64,000 nucleotides of DNA, taken from Nomia melanderi (lineage: Eukaryota; Arthropoda; Insecta; Hymenoptera; Halictidae). The DNA lies in assembly GCF_051020985.1 (NCBI RefSeq), contig NC_135008.1, positions 7,812,001 through 7,876,000 on the forward strand. Direction: 5' to 3'. Within the stretch, counting starts at the first letter, position 1, and each line of letters begins with the position of its first letter. The translations under genes were made by a program, and so were the position numbers. A model generated the notes under the pieces. That model did not search any database. It saw nothing but the letters and a program-made list of their open reading frames with translations, and was not told the DNA's origin. Below are positions 12,801 to 27,800 of the stretch, piece by piece.

Positions 12801-15800
12801 GTCCATGGTGATCATTATAACGATTTCGAGTTAAAAGCTGAAACGTTTCGATCGGCGTTTCTTTTCGAACCCGGCGGATGCTATCGATAGAGGGATGAAA
12901 CTGTGTGCGTAGCACCGGCTGATTGATCACCCTCCCTACTTCTGTTCCGAACACCGTGAGAGGGAGACGGCCGGAGGGAGAGAGATGGGCGAGAGAACCG
13001 GCAAAGCGAGTGGTTCCTCGACCAGCCGTCGGATAACGACTCGTGCGCGTGCCATCCTCTTCGATATTCCTGACAGACACGATCGGAGGGGCTGATGCTG
13101 GCGGCACCAGAGACAGAGTGTTTTCGATAGAACCAGGTCTGAGGGACCTTTCGGCCGTGACGCGGTCCGCGCCGGGACATTATCTGATTGCCAAGAATTT
13201 ATTCTTGCCTGGGCAACTGTATCGTTTCAAGAACAACCGCGGCGAGTTTCTTGATAGCCTATTCGAACGGAAATTTAACAGAATCTTTAACGTTCAAGGG
13301 AATTTGAACTTACGAGAGAAATTTTGTAAGGAGCTACTGTTTTCAGATTTTTGAACAATCGTGTGTTATTCTATGTAAATTTGAATATACGAACTTTGCT
13401 TGAATTCTAATTTAGAGGATAGGCTTCATTGTTAGAAGAGTTAGAAGGGAACTAAGTAATCGATTTAACTAGTTCTCAGTTTCTTCTTTCGATCAAACTC
13501 TTCGGTTAAATCAAATTTTCTAAATCCGTCCAGCCGATTTACCTGAAGTATCAGAAATATGAAGATTTCTCGTGCAAGTGCATAGAAGAAACAAACAAAT
13601 CTGTAGCATATAGACGTCAACAAAGAACGAGTCAACTCCGTGTCTCGAGTGAATAGATTAATAAGAATTTCAAGGAAGTCGCTCCTACAAATTCACCAAC
13701 CGTAGACCAAAGGATCTTGAAAGCAGTGGTTCAACAGATCACGAAGTTCCAGCATTAAACAGCGAAAAGAAGAGGCGGGGTGCTCAAGAAAAACCAGCTT
13801 GAATCAACTTTTAGCAAACCGAGCTCCGATTAAAAAAGAAAAAAGAGGCTCATTTCCCGGCGATCGAACAAGCGGAACCGTTCGAGGGGTCGAATATCGA
13901 TGTAAGGGTGGGAAGGATGTTTGGAAGACGGACGATCGGGAGAGGATTCTTCGGAATCGCAGGAGGGGGGCGATCAGCGGAGGGTGGACAATACGAGGTC
14001 CGCGTAATGGACCGATTACCCCTCCCAGGCGATCGCATTGACGAGACTTTGATTAGGGTCGAGTGGCCAGATCCGACGGGTAAGTACCGACCGGGTGCGC
14101 ACCCTGATAAACCGCCGCCACATACAAAGCGGGTCCAGGGTATCCCTGGATGAAGAGGACCCGCGCGGCTCCGTGGCTGGCGCGGAGCACTCCTGCGGAG
14201 TCATTGCGCTTTTCTTTGCCCGGTTCAACCGCCGGTCATTTGCTAATTGCGAACTGGAATGACTGGAATGTTCGACGATATCGAGCCACTGCAGTCTCCA
14301 CACGGTTTGTCCGGGTCCTCATTTCGAGATTGGACAGTCACTTTTAGCATTCGCGCAGAGTATGATAACATCTAGGATGCTCCTTTGAAGTGTACGCTGA
14401 ACTTTGGAAAAGAGACACTGCTACTGCTCTGTGAGAAATTGATTCGCGAATCGTTTGAGTTTGTAATTTGTAACTGCAGTTGTTCTGTTTCTATATAGTA
14501 AGTGATTACAAGTCATAGCTAGCAAAGTAACTTCTACTTCCGCTATCGAAAACTAATAGAGTTCTGTTAATTTTTCGGGAGATCCTCTAAGGCTCAGAAT
14601 TATCGTGATTTAACTAAATGTCGCTTTAAGGAAAGATATGTATGTTCATCGAACAGAAGAAACACGTAGATAGGTATCTAAAACAAAGCTTATCCAAGAT
14701 ACTAGCTAACATCTGTAATCCCTTACAACGCGTGAAGACCTCGTTTAACTGAAAAGTAAACGATCAACGCTAAAGAAAAGTGTACTCACGCTAGGTATGT
14801 TGTCGTTATTGCAGACGCCCTCCTGCAGCAGTCTGTCGCGTATCTCCCAGGCGAAGATCGAAGGGCACTCCCGCTTGTAGTCGGCGATCTTGTTGACCAC
14901 CGGTGTAGTAGCGACGCGGGGCTTGCTGCCGCCGATTGCGCGCGGCTTGATCGAGCCGGTCTCGTAGTACCTGGACAGGGAAAGCGATTTTTCGGTTGAT
15001 AGCGAAACGTGCGGCTTGTATTCCGCGTACAGTGTTCCTGGATATAACCTTCCGAGGATCTTGGAGACGCAACCGTTGCTGACTTGCAGTATGCGCGAGA
15101 TGTCGCAGGGCCTAGCGCCACTGTGGGCCAGTTCGACGATCTTCTGCCTGGTGGAGTCTGGCAATGGTCGGCCATTGACGTAAACACCGCCGAGCTGGTT
15201 GACCCCGCTGTGTCCTGCAGCCGAGCACCCAAATATTGAGTTCTGTCCGACCATAGAACCCCCTCCAATACCCGCACCACCCCCGTGCATCAAGTCCTCC
15301 TCTGTGAATCAAAACGCGCGGCAACGTGTATTCTGTCACTTGGCCAGGTCGTCTGGTTGGGCAAACAGCGGCGCAACGTATCCGCGGAGAGCGCGCGTTC
15401 TTATTAGCCTAATTACACCGCGGACAGCAAATTGAACGTTAGCGAAAATTCCGCGCGACAGGGTAAGCGTCATCGGCACTGATTGAATTTTACGAATTAT
15501 GACTAGTATTGTTGTTACAGTGAAATTTTTATTTGAAATTCTTTTGCATTTTCGATCTTTCGTTGCCTTTTGCCTTTGTTCAGTGCTGTAGCTGAATGAC
15601 AGTGGAGCTACCAGGCAAACCAGAAGGACGAACTATGGAAATATTTCAAACTATTTGTTTTATAATTATTGAGGGCGTAGAGGTGGCTTTTGGGGGGTGT
15701 TAAATCAGATCGTCACAGTGTGCTTTCTGAGATGGAAGTTCTGTGAAATCTTCAGGAATGGATCCTTGTGATTTTTATAAAAATTAGAGAAGGATTTTCA

Positions 15801-18800
15801 TTGGTTTTTAATTTTATTTTGCACCCAAGGGTTCGTAAAATGAAGTTTTGAGTATGTATTTGTTAGAATATTTCAATTTTAAAAAAGTCAGCTGGGAAAT
15901 ATTTCATTGGGGAGTGTATTTCGGTTGTAGAGTGTCGATGAACTTCTTTCTTACAAGAATGGTATTATATTTCTCCTCGTGTTCTATCGATACCGATAAT
16001 TTATCATTTTTCTTACTCGGTACAATTCGAACACAATTCTGTAGCTTGGATAGTGTTGCTTAAACGAATATCGTCTGTTTCAAATGAATCACTAACCGAA
16101 TCGAGATATTACCTAAAAATCGCTCCACAATTCACAAATAATAGAATCTATTAGATTGTTTATTTGACAATCAAGGTCAATAACTTGACACGGTACGATG
16201 AAATCCGATTTATCATTTCACGCGTTCGTTAGAAACTGCAGGGAAGTAAAAAGTTTAATTATTCTCTGCGAGATCGCGCGACATTTACAACGTTTCACGT
16301 GAAATTCGTTAAATAGACGAAGTAGACAAGCCCGGCTTGCTACTCCCGTTACACGCGGACAATAATTCGAGAAAAAAGCATCCATGCGCGAATAAACAAT
16401 CAAGCCGTTTAATATATTCGTCCCGTGACGGCAGTTATAGTGTTCGCGACGCGTCGGTATTTAATGCACGCGTCGCGATAGGGGGTTGAGTCGGAGAGCT
16501 CGAGTGTCGCATTAATTCCTGTGTCCGCAAACACCAAAGAGTGCTCCAACAATATTTGCACTCGTTAATCGGGGAAAACACACGATACCACGGTTAACTT
16601 GTTTTTCGCTGGGCGGGTTTGTAAAAATCGATAAGCTTTTGTTGAATTTAATGGGAAAAACGGCCGCAAATAATGGGACCGTACTCAGAGCCCATTTCGC
16701 CAATTTACCGAATGTGATTTATGAAACAAAACAACAAACGTCCGTTGTAACTCCGTTGTAAACGTTTCACGCGGATCCCGCCGAGTGGAGGGGGACGTTA
16801 ATCCTTTGCAATCCAAATTAGTTTCGCCGGCCTTTTTTTCACCGAACTGGAAATCGAGCTGTCGCGCGCATAATTGATCAAAACAAAATTACACGCAACT
16901 GAGCAATTTCGCGGTTTCAACTTCCGTCATGCGGAAGTTTACAACGCGCGAAGAATAAATCATTACGCCGACTCTTTCGTTCAGGCTACAATTATCAGTA
17001 TCTTCGCGAGTCTCTCGGAAACAAAACTAATTACCCTCCCAACAAACCACGCGAAATCCCACAGTTAGCGGGCCCTGGCTGCTTCAGCGTTACCAAAAGG
17101 CCGAGCCATTCGCGTTGATGGCACACCGAAAGCCGCAATGCCAGAACAAGATAAATTCGTAAATATTCCACTACTTAACTCGGCTGCGCGAAGCGAGGCC
17201 ACGCAGCAAAGGTTGAAAGAAACATTGCGTCGAGTCCCCGGCCGGCGCGAGGACCACAAAAGGTTAACGTTGCCAGGTGCAAAAGAGTCAAGCGTGTTTC
17301 GTGTGCACGAAGAAACAACGGACGAGCGTGCAAAGTGGGCCTTTTACCCCTTTTGTCGGTGGCCTTTCTAAATTCACGTGGTAACGCCGGCGGCGCGCGA
17401 AGAATAAGGGGTGGAACGAACACGTCGCGGCTACCCGACAGGAAAAGAGAAAGAACGCGGGAAAAGGGTCGTGGAACGCCGGGCCGGATGAGGGGGGGGA
17501 TAGAGATTTAGCGAGACACGGGTAGGGCGCAAGGCGCCGGGAAGGCAGGCGCGGGCTAAATGCATCTTGCAATTAACGAATTTAATTAATCTGCTGCTTT
17601 TGCGCCCCCGCAAAACGACAAGAAATAGTTGAAACGCAATTTGAATGGTCTGGCCGTGGCAGTCGCGCGCCGTATGAAACCACTTCCTGTGTAACATCGC
17701 GCCCCGCGTTTTCATCAGCCTTTACCGTCGCCGCAGGCTACGGACAGAGATTCCACGCGTTTCGCGCTTATTTCTCGCCTCAAAGAGACGAGCACTGCCG
17801 CCCCCGACCATCCGTCACATTTCCTTGCCGCCCCGCTCGAACATCCTTCCACGGACACGTCGGCGACGCGACAATTGCGAACGCTCTCGAGCCCGTGGCT
17901 CGACCTTTTCATCCAATTACAGGCGCAACGAGATGTCGCCGAGATTCAATTAATCTTGCTCGAGAACTGGAATAGGTATCGGGCTTCTCTTGCTACTGGA
18001 CGTTCCGTCTGTTTGCGAACAACGAGATCGTCGAGGATTTTTCTCTCGCTCGTTTGAATTAGGATCGTTGTGTTGAGATATCGAGGGAAGTTTGGACTTG
18101 GGTGCTGCCGATGAGAACGCGTGTGTTTGAAGATGAATGTGGAATGTTTTCTGGTCTTGGATCGTTGGTGTTTTGAATCGGATGGGTTTGAAGCAAGGTT
18201 TGTCTCCGTATCTTTCGTATCGATGATTAGATTAATTATATAGATAATTATCGAGAATATTTGAGTGTTTATGGTGGAAAACGTGTGTGGGAATAGGAAA
18301 AGGAAAGATAAGTTCATTTGACGTTTTTAAGTTTGTACGTTAAATATATGTCTCGTTAAGTATTGGATAACTCTGATGGAAGAGCGAACAAGAACTCGCG
18401 GAGAGAATGTGGATATTTTTGCTCGGGTAAAAAGATTGCAGATACGGCTGAAAGTTAATAAACGGGTTCAGGTGACGTTACCAAGAATCACGGCTGTCCG
18501 GAAAGAAAATTAAATTCCATCCCGATTATGCATGCCCCGTAAAGGAGACGATAACGTCATAGCGTTAAGATATTTTCCTTGATCCGATTAAAATGGCGGC
18601 CACCCTTCGAAAGTTCAGCTCTACCGCGCCGGATATTCGATGAATATTCATTCGTCGGCCAGTTCAATAAACATGTATGTAAATGTACAAACGGGACACG
18701 AGGTATTTTTGATGCGAGCGAATCGCCTTTTAGCGTGTCCCCACACCACTGTCAACGACAACGCTGCGTCCGAGATTCGTGTCCGCTAATGATGATCTAA

Positions 18801-21800
18801 AATTGCATAGTAGCTCTTTCATACGGACCGAGATCATCTCACGGCGAACACGCTCCTCTCTGTAGCGCTACTGTTGCGTTCTACACGCAAAACAGCCTTT
18901 AGAAATTAAAACAGTTTGTCTTAGTTACCAGCAGATTCTTCCAGGACATCTATCAATTCTTACAGCTCCACTACCCACTCCGTAATTTAAAATACTTAAG
19001 CACGTGTCTTCAATATTTCCTTCCCCTAAAGCTTATTAAAAATTCTCACCGAATTCAATCAAACAAACTTTTACAGACCCTCCATCGCTATCACGACAAT
19101 AATATCAAACAACAAAACAAAACGAACTAAACACCGAATATCCTAATATATTGCGTACCGGCTAATTTTCAGAAAACTGAATTGTGCGGATTGCAATTTT
19201 CACTGAGGTCCACTTATATCACTATACATAGAAAAACTCAGATATCATTTTGCTATGTAATATATTTTAAACAGATAATCAATTCGAATTAAATTTTAAG
19301 TTGCATAGCTAAGTGTCTTCATATAAAAACGAGATTTCTCGTAACCGGTACGCAATGTGTTAATATTCCCAAAAAGGACCGAAAACCGATCAGAATCTCT
19401 CAGATAACATCGCTCGTGTCACTTCTCTAAATTAGCGACCCCTTCCAACGCAGTACCTCGACAAAATTACCGCGTCATCTCCACTGATCGCTGATCGCAA
19501 AATATTGACCCGTAACAGGTGACGCGAGTGTACACCGTCAATCCCCGCGTCGCGTCGTCCAACGTTGAACCGTTTATTTACGCAGGCTCCACATGATAAC
19601 CTCTAACCGGTGTCCACCGATCCACGAGCGCGTAGATCAAGCAAAAAAAAAATAAGAGAACACGCATCCCCCCGAGCTCATCCGCCGCGACGGTGAACGA
19701 TCCTCGAGGCATCGAAATCCCGACCGGCGCGGCGCCGCGAGAAAACCCTTCCCGTCTCCCCTTTGTGAACCGACACGAGGCCATAAGTTTTTTTCACGAG
19801 TTTAATTCGTTACAAAGGGGGTGTGACTTGGACACGTACCCACGAGAGAGGAGACGGACGAAGAAACGCCGCGGAGTGTAAGCTTTTTCCCCTCCCGTAC
19901 ACCTTCTTCTGTCTCTTTTCATCCGGCGTTCTTTCTATGGCGGTGCTCCTCCTCCTTTTCCCGCGCCACATCGCGATAGAAGAGCGAATCGTCCGTAGCG
20001 CAGCGAGCCGAGCACACGCCGCGCCGTCCGCACACATTCTTTATATATAATTTCGCGTTAATCTACGCGACGACCAGCGCAAAAGCGAGTCATGCCGCAA
20101 AGTGAGGCAAAAAGGTTCCACTTGGCTGAGCGTGAAACGGGACACAGATTAAATCCCATCCTGCCGGCGCACGACGACGTCGTGGCAGGCACCCTTCCCC
20201 TCCGCCCGGCCCCGACCAACCGCCCCGACGTTCCAACCCCCTCGGTCGTCTCGCTCTGCCCCGCAGCCTGCCTCCCGCCCCCTCCCTAACGGCAGACCGA
20301 CCTTCTCCCTCGCCAAACAACCCCTGAACCTGCCGCTCCTAACGCTACGCCCTAGACAAGAGGGGTGGCACTGGGAAAATTCTGCCATTTCGTTCTCTTT
20401 AAGCGCGAGAAATACTTGCCTCGCGTTTAAGGCGTATAAATACATTCCGTACCGATTAAGTTCTTTTCCTCGCTTCTCGCGTTTTTCCTATGTGCACGCT
20501 TTCCGAGGATTGTTGATAGGTCACGTTTTGGACACGCGGAACGTCGCGGATGGGAGGATTCCGGAGGTTTGGAGGGAGTGATGTCTGGGGTGGGAACAGT
20601 GGCGAAGATTGTGCTTTGGACATAATCTAGTTTTACGGTTTGGTTGATTTTTTGATAAATAATAATTGCAGATTTTGAGAGAAACAGGTTTGAACATTAA
20701 CCTTTGATTAGTTGTTCCTTTGGAAATGGCTGAACCTAGGGCAGCCATTTTACTTATTACAAGTGAAGACTTATCTATTTACATGAATAAATCACAGAAT
20801 TGATAAACTAAGTCCCAGTCCCTAGTTTCTACTCGTGATTCCAACTAATTCCGATTAATTCTAATCCTTGATCCTAATCCCAAGCCTTCTAAAAAATCGA
20901 AGAAATCCCAATTTCACCATGGTTCGTCGAACATTTCCCCGAACACTCTACGTAGAGCAGAAGCTACTCAATATTTCCGAACTGTATCGATCCCTTTTAA
21001 AAGCTGAACCGTTCCGCACAAAATTCTCGCGTGAAAGCCACAGTAAAAATCCTCGCGTTTCCAAACCAAAGTTCCTTTGCCGATATCCGTTTCAACAGCA
21101 ACACAGCAAGATACGCGAGCGAATTTTCAAACATTGCGGTTCTACGAATAACATTTGCAGCTGACGCAAAAAAATACCCGCAGCATAGCGCGCCAGCAGC
21201 TGCAAGGGAAATTCGGTTATGAATCTCGCGTGTTCGTGTGTCGTGGCAATAACCCCCCGCGGAGCGTTGCGGCTTTGCAATGCGCGGCATCCGCGGCCGC
21301 CTCCGCGATATCCGCGTTCCGTTTACAGCGTTCTTTATTTCAGTCGGAGCGGCGCGGCGCGGCCGAAACGCAGAAAACAAACGGCGCGGTGGCTCGTAAA
21401 CCGTCGGAACCACTTCTGCTCGTCGAAAATATTTTCCCTCCTAACGACCCCGGCGAAATGCAGCGCGCTCACCGCCTACGATCATGCTTCGCCGCTATGG
21501 TCTCCGGCATTGTTGCTATTGCCACTATTTTTTAGTGTAACCAACGGCGTGCGGCGTTTTGTGGTTGAGAGCCGAAGTTACAACCAAGAGAGCCTGCTTC
21601 TCGTCGAGCAGATATTCCTGTGACGGAGTACGCGTAGAAGGATATTGACATGTGCCAGTTTAAGCGTGATCGATTGCAGATGTTTCCTCAAAGATAGAAT
21701 CTATAGGTACTTTGGTGTCAAGTTTTACTATGCTAGTTACTCGGAAATTTAGATAGCTTCGATGTAGGAATGAAACTTACATAATGTAGCAAAATTTGGG

Positions 21801-24800
21801 AATTTAGGTTTCGATCTAGGGACAAAACGTACTGAACGTAGCAAAATTTGTGAATCTCTTTTCGTTTGTTGTTCTTCTTATTTATTGCAGTGTTTAGTGT
21901 TAGATGTAGTAATGAATTGAAATGTGATTGAATTTGTAACAAAATCGAATTGTATTCAATGATATAAATTGAATTAATCGTTTTTTGTCAAAATAGAATG
22001 TATTAAGGAACCTTCGTAATTACTTTCGTATCAGTGATTCAAACGAAACAGTAACAAATAAAATCGTTCGCATTTAGGAATCAAAGGCTCTCTGAAACCG
22101 TGTGCTCGGAACACGTTGTGGGTTACTTAACGCTGATGGCGTTCCCAACAATTCTCGTCACTCACAGGCTGTACCGTTTAAAATGTATGTCGAATTCGAG
22201 GAAGAGACATAAGGACAATGGAAAGAAAGAATCGATCGTCCTCGAATAATAGAAACAAAACGATCCGGCTAACGCGCCACTTCAGCAGCCGACGCTGATG
22301 AAAAGTTTACGGAATCTCTGCTTAATGGGACGCAATAATATAATACGGGTAATTAGCTGCGCGTTTTCAAGCGGCATCCGTTCGGATGTAACGAGTTTCG
22401 CGACTCGTTCTGGCCCGAGAGTGCTGCACGGAGTTCGATTGCGATACTTCAGCTCGATGGAAAGGGAGCCGTTCTCGTTGAAAACGTAAAAATTCTTCGA
22501 GCCTCTGTACGTAAACCCCTCGAAGCGCTTCAAGATGCGACTTTTCGTTCATTATACGCTGCTTTAACGATACTCGCTCTGTCGCTTTCACCTTGACGGT
22601 GCACGGCGGTCTGTACGAGAAATAAAAATGTTAACGAGCAAATAAATGTTTAATAGGTATTCTCATCTGCGCGACACTGTGACCTTATAAATATTGTCCA
22701 CGAACTTCAGCCAACAGTTTACTACAATCGTTTTGACTGAAAGGATAGATTAACGCAATGATAAAGCAAAGAAAAGGGTTCAACTATTTTTGACACAATA
22801 ACACGTGTATCTTACTGTCACTTCTTTTCGTTTAACCCCTTGTCTTATAACAACGTGCCGAACTCGTAGTGCAGATTTTCAACATGATTCGACAAACATA
22901 AATATTACTCAGTCTATTCGAATTCAAAATAAATAGGATAGGATACGTCTAAAGTTCTTCTCTTTTTCCAACAAATTATTAATGACAAAGTTATCGTGTG
23001 AAATATAAGAAGAAAAGAGTAACCACTTTATACCACGGATAAAATACCAACCAACAAGAACACCATCGACAAACAAAACACATTCCCTTCCTTCCCTCGA
23101 AACACCCCAGAACAACAAAAACCCCGACAAACGCGCGTCGAACAACCGCAAACGTGACATTCGTGTCATCGCGAGTTTCGCTCATAATCAGCCGGCATCC
23201 GACTCAAAGTAGAAAAACATGGAAAAGGGGGCAGCCCGCGAATTAAATGGAAGCTGGTCTTTCATCGGCGCGGCTTTCACGAGCGGTCTCGGTTTGGGAA
23301 TCGCTGCTTCATGACTCGATAACGTTCAAAGGCGTGACAAGCGGGGTCTCATTAAGGGAGGATGGCCGCGGCCGCCCCGTCAAGAATATATATTCTGTCG
23401 TGGTCCCGGATGAAAATATTTTCCTTCGGTGGCCGGGGATCCGGGCGAAATCAGCGCGGCCCCGGTTTTATTTATTCGCGGCGAGAGTAACTCTCGTTAA
23501 ACGTTATTATCACCGCGTCGTTGCCGGTTTGAAAGGCGTGGGCGAGGACAGGGACGGAGGAAGAGGAGGAGGAGGAGGAGGTCGGGGTTGCGCGCCTCGA
23601 GCGTTTCGGGCTAAAATCCACGCCACGAGGAGGCAAGAGTTTCATCTGAGCGCGTCCTACCGCGACATCAAAGATGGCGTGCGGAGCATACATTCTGTAA
23701 TGAGTTGAATCGCGGGAGCAGCATCCTCTTCCCGTCTCTTAGCCCGTTCTTGCTCACCGTGTATCCCTTTCTGCCCTCCGCTTTCATCCCTTCTCCCTGG
23801 CGTCCTCAATGTTTCTCCCTCTCTCTTCGGATCCTCTTTCTCCCTCGCCCTCTCTGTCTCTCTCTCACTGTTCCTCTCGGTCGCTCCGATTCCGTTCTTC
23901 ATCCTCTAGCGAATTCATTACGGGCAGTGTTAGGAGGCAGCGTTGAATTAGCGAAAGCAACGCCATCCTAACGGCATATACTCGTTACCGCGCCTCTTAT
24001 TATTAAAGCCGCGAGGCATCGCGTATCTTCGTCCCTTTTCACCGAGGAAAACCACGAGGAAGCCGCGTCGAAGTTAGCAGTCGGGTGATTACACTCGCGC
24101 GTTCCTTAATTATAATTGCGAAGTCGCTGGTAACGTAATTGGTATTTAAATGTGCATGGGGTAATTCCAGGGCACGCGCGCGCGCCAGCCGGCACCGTTT
24201 TTCGCCGCCCCTTTTCGCGCGGACTTCGAATCGAACTTCCGGCGCGCGCGACTTCGAACTCCTATCAGTGTTTGGCCCGTGATTAGCGACCGTGGACCTC
24301 TTGCGAGGCACTGTTTGATTAATTGAGCGATAGTCCGCCCGTTTATTCGGATCCTTGATTCTTGAAGCATCGCGTTGGTTTAGAATGGTTTTTAAAGCTG
24401 TTCGTTAACAGGTTTCGTGATACCGAATGTTTTTCTACATTTTCCGAGACTTTCGCGCGATTGGAGTGTGTAACCGAATGCAGTTTATTAAATATTGTTA
24501 GTACAGTATTAAAGCTAACCTGAAGTATCTTCTATGATTTTTATAGATTTGTTAGATTAAATTATAAATCATATAAAATTCGATCGCGTTCGTTCCCAGC
24601 AGTCGGTTACTGCCGAATTATCCGGACCGCTGCGAATTACTCCAAAGTATAAACGCAGCCGAACTGCAGTGACGGCATAAATTATGAACGGAAAATCTCA
24701 AGATGTATTACGAACGATATCCCATTGGCCCGCCGCGGATAATCCCGCACCCTCGACATTTATTGCCCCTTGAAAGCCGGGCGCAGGTAATCTCCGCAGC

Positions 24801-27800
24801 TTCGACTGGCATGCGAGCCCACCGGCTCAAGCGCCCATAACCATTAACAAATCTTGTAGCCTAGCACGAAATAAAGTGCCCCCGTGAATCGGCCGTTTGA
24901 TTCGAATAGCTACAGCGCTTTTATAGAGCAAAGGGGCAGGGAACAAGAGAATGGGAGCAAGAGAAGGGAGAAAGGGTAAGAAGGAGATAGAGAGGTAGAC
25001 AGATAAAGAAGTAGGGAAATGGAGAGATGGAGAGACAGATAAAGAAGTAAAGAGACAGAAAATAGAAAAATAGAAAAATAGAGGGTAAAGAAATAAAAAC
25101 GGTTCAAAAACAAAACAGAAAGCAGAGAAATAAAGAGGTAAATATAAAAATGTAAAAGTGGAAAAACGAAGAATTAAATATAGTTATACAGAGATAGGGA
25201 AATAAAGCGAGGCAGAGAAAAACACAGAGAGATAGACAGAGATAGAAAAATAAGAGAGAATGGTGAGGGGTCAGCGAATGAGATAAAAGATCCGTGGAAG
25301 AAAAGGGGGATGAACTCGTGGCGCGAGGCCATCGTTGGACTCCTTGCAACTCTCCGCGATATGCTCGAGTAACGCTCCCGGCTCACCCCGAAAGGGAAAC
25401 TCTTCTGTGCCCCTCAGACTTTGTATTATAATCGACGGGCGGAACGTAATACGATCCGGCCAAACTTCGGATAAACATACACGCCCCTTCCGACCGACGA
25501 TGCGTGCTGGTGGTGAAATCAATTTTAACGGACCGAAATTGTGCGGGATTATCAGATGGTGGCTTAGGTTTCGGGGCTTAGAGTAACGCAAACTGTAACT
25601 CTTATCCGAGATTCTGATCGGCTTACTAATTGAGCACCAATGGATTTCGTATCTTGCATTTGTTCCAAGTTCCCCAGTGTTCGCGCGGTATCGCGGTTTA
25701 TCGAATGCAATATCGTGTCACACTCGCGACGGAAATTATAAACTGAATTTGAAATTAAGGTGTTATTTGTTTGGCTTAAGTATGAAGTAAAAATTATTTG
25801 TCTGTTATCAATCGTTAACTTTTGGAGCGATGGTTGACATAGAATAAGCATTAACATTGTTTTCTTTCCTAATCCAGTGTGAACAGTATAGTAGCTGTAT
25901 CGATCATAGTTAAGAAATAAATCATAGGACAAACGGTTAATATACACATTTGTCGCTCAGAGTCCAATTAAGTGCAGAAAACAAAAATTGAGAAAATTTA
26001 TCCTTTGGCTTCTGAAATTATTATACAGCATATTCAGAAGCTATGAAAAGAATGGCTTTCGAACCTATGGAAAAGGAAGAAACGAGTAAATCCTTTAATA
26101 ACTACGAAGAATATTATTTCTTCCGTTAAAATTTACAAAAACTTGAAATAAAAAATGAATTTAACCGCATTGGCTTCTGCGACTCATAAGTCGCAGAACT
26201 GACTCATAAATAAGTCAAATGAGAATTCTGAACTGAGAATCGAAACTTCCGAGCACTTCAATAGCAAACTGAAACAAAAGATAGTTCACCACCTAATCTC
26301 AGAACGTCAGTGTTGCGATACTAATAATTCACAGCCAATAAACACGACTTAACAAAAACACCGATGAGACGTCAAACATCAATCTTGCCCTTCGAAATAC
26401 CCAAGCTGCTCCCCATAGGACGCGCGCCAGTGGAGAACCACTGATGTACGCGGATCACCAATAAAACAGCGCACAAAGGGAAGACAAATTGGCGGTATAG
26501 GTGGTCGCTTATTAAATCCAACGGCAGACCCAGGCTGACTCGTACGAATACACCGATTGTGTCGGGTGTCGTGGCCGGGGTTCGTGCGCGCTCCAGAATC
26601 GGCGGAGGGTTTTCCTGGCAGAAGGCGCCACCCTTCGGCGAGACTCCGGTGAAGAAGGGGCTGTTGGCCCGACAGAAGCCAAGCAAAGGCGTGTCGGGTT
26701 ACCGGCTAACCCCGGGGGTAACCGCGAGTCCCACCTAAGCCCATAAGCGTACACGTATTTGCTTGACCCTCGTGCAGCTCGTCGCGAAGGTCACAAATTC
26801 AGCCGAAGGCTGCGAGGCTGGCCCCGACCACCTATGATCCTGGCGGGGCACGCTAACGCGCAAGTAACGAGATGTAAATTGAGACGCGTTTAGAAAGGCT
26901 GCACTTCCGTTTAAAAGATAACTGGGAACTTCCGTCACCGCGAGTCTCTAGCGTTTGATTATTCTATTATAAGGAGATTTCCGAAGGGTTTCTTTTAACC
27001 CTTGCGCAATAGATGTATGGTTTTAACGTTAGTATAGTTGGAGTTCGTTTATTTGTTGGATTAGATGTGTAATGTATGTTAAGGTTGCATCAAAATGAGG
27101 CGGATTAATTTTGTGCAGCTTGTGTGAATGGAATTTTATTATGGATAGAAATGAGGGTTCTAAAAGTTTGGTTCAATGACATGGACATTGCAGCTTTGAT
27201 AACGTGGAATATCAAGTCTGAGAATGTCAATTTTCTCGAAGGACTTGTCTAGTTGATTGCTGCAGTCCTGAATTTTGATAGTTAGAGAACTAATATTGTT
27301 TAATTCCTAAGATTATTCCGTGAAAAACAATTTCTCGATTCAGTTGTTTCCTATTAGAAACTGTAGAAACCACGTTCAACGCGATATTCATATTTTCCAA
27401 GACGATCGAAAGGGAATTTTAACGGCGGAGCACGCAACGCTCCTGTCGGCGCTTTGTATCCAGTCAAGTTTTAGACGGATTCATGGAATCGGGCCCCGGA
27501 GCCAACCTTCGGACAACTCGAAATCCATCCCGAAGATTCGAGGCATAGTCTCGTCTGTATCGATAAAAAGAAAGATCCCGGTGTCTCGGGTTTCACGATA
27601 CACGGTACGAAGTTGACGCTAACGAACGCTGACAATACGAAAGGCGACCGACGCTCGACCGCATTGTAACGGTCTTCTATTAGCGAAGTCGTCGGGACGC
27701 GAGGACCGGATCGTCCAGATAAAGTATCTGAATGACAGATAATCGGCCACCTATCAGTTTCACAAGCGTTCGCAATTCAAAATTCCTTTTTCTTCCACGG

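Noticed and set aside
14745..15293. Single 182-codon paired-domain open frame without introns
   Set aside because: A 78-base insert interrupts the paired domain and has GT..AG ends at a codon-splitting position, and the end runs into the intron after NIPS. Treated as two exons.
22835..22870. TTAACCCCTTGTCTTATAAC start resembling 60551 (TTAACCCCGTGCCCTATAAT)
   Set aside because: Suggestive of a shared repeat end, but neither has an identifiable partner terminus here.
26372..26754. Overlapping minus-strand frames of 80-104 codons in a GC-rich patch
   Set aside because: No recognised domain, no splice context in phase with toy, and located within intron 1.
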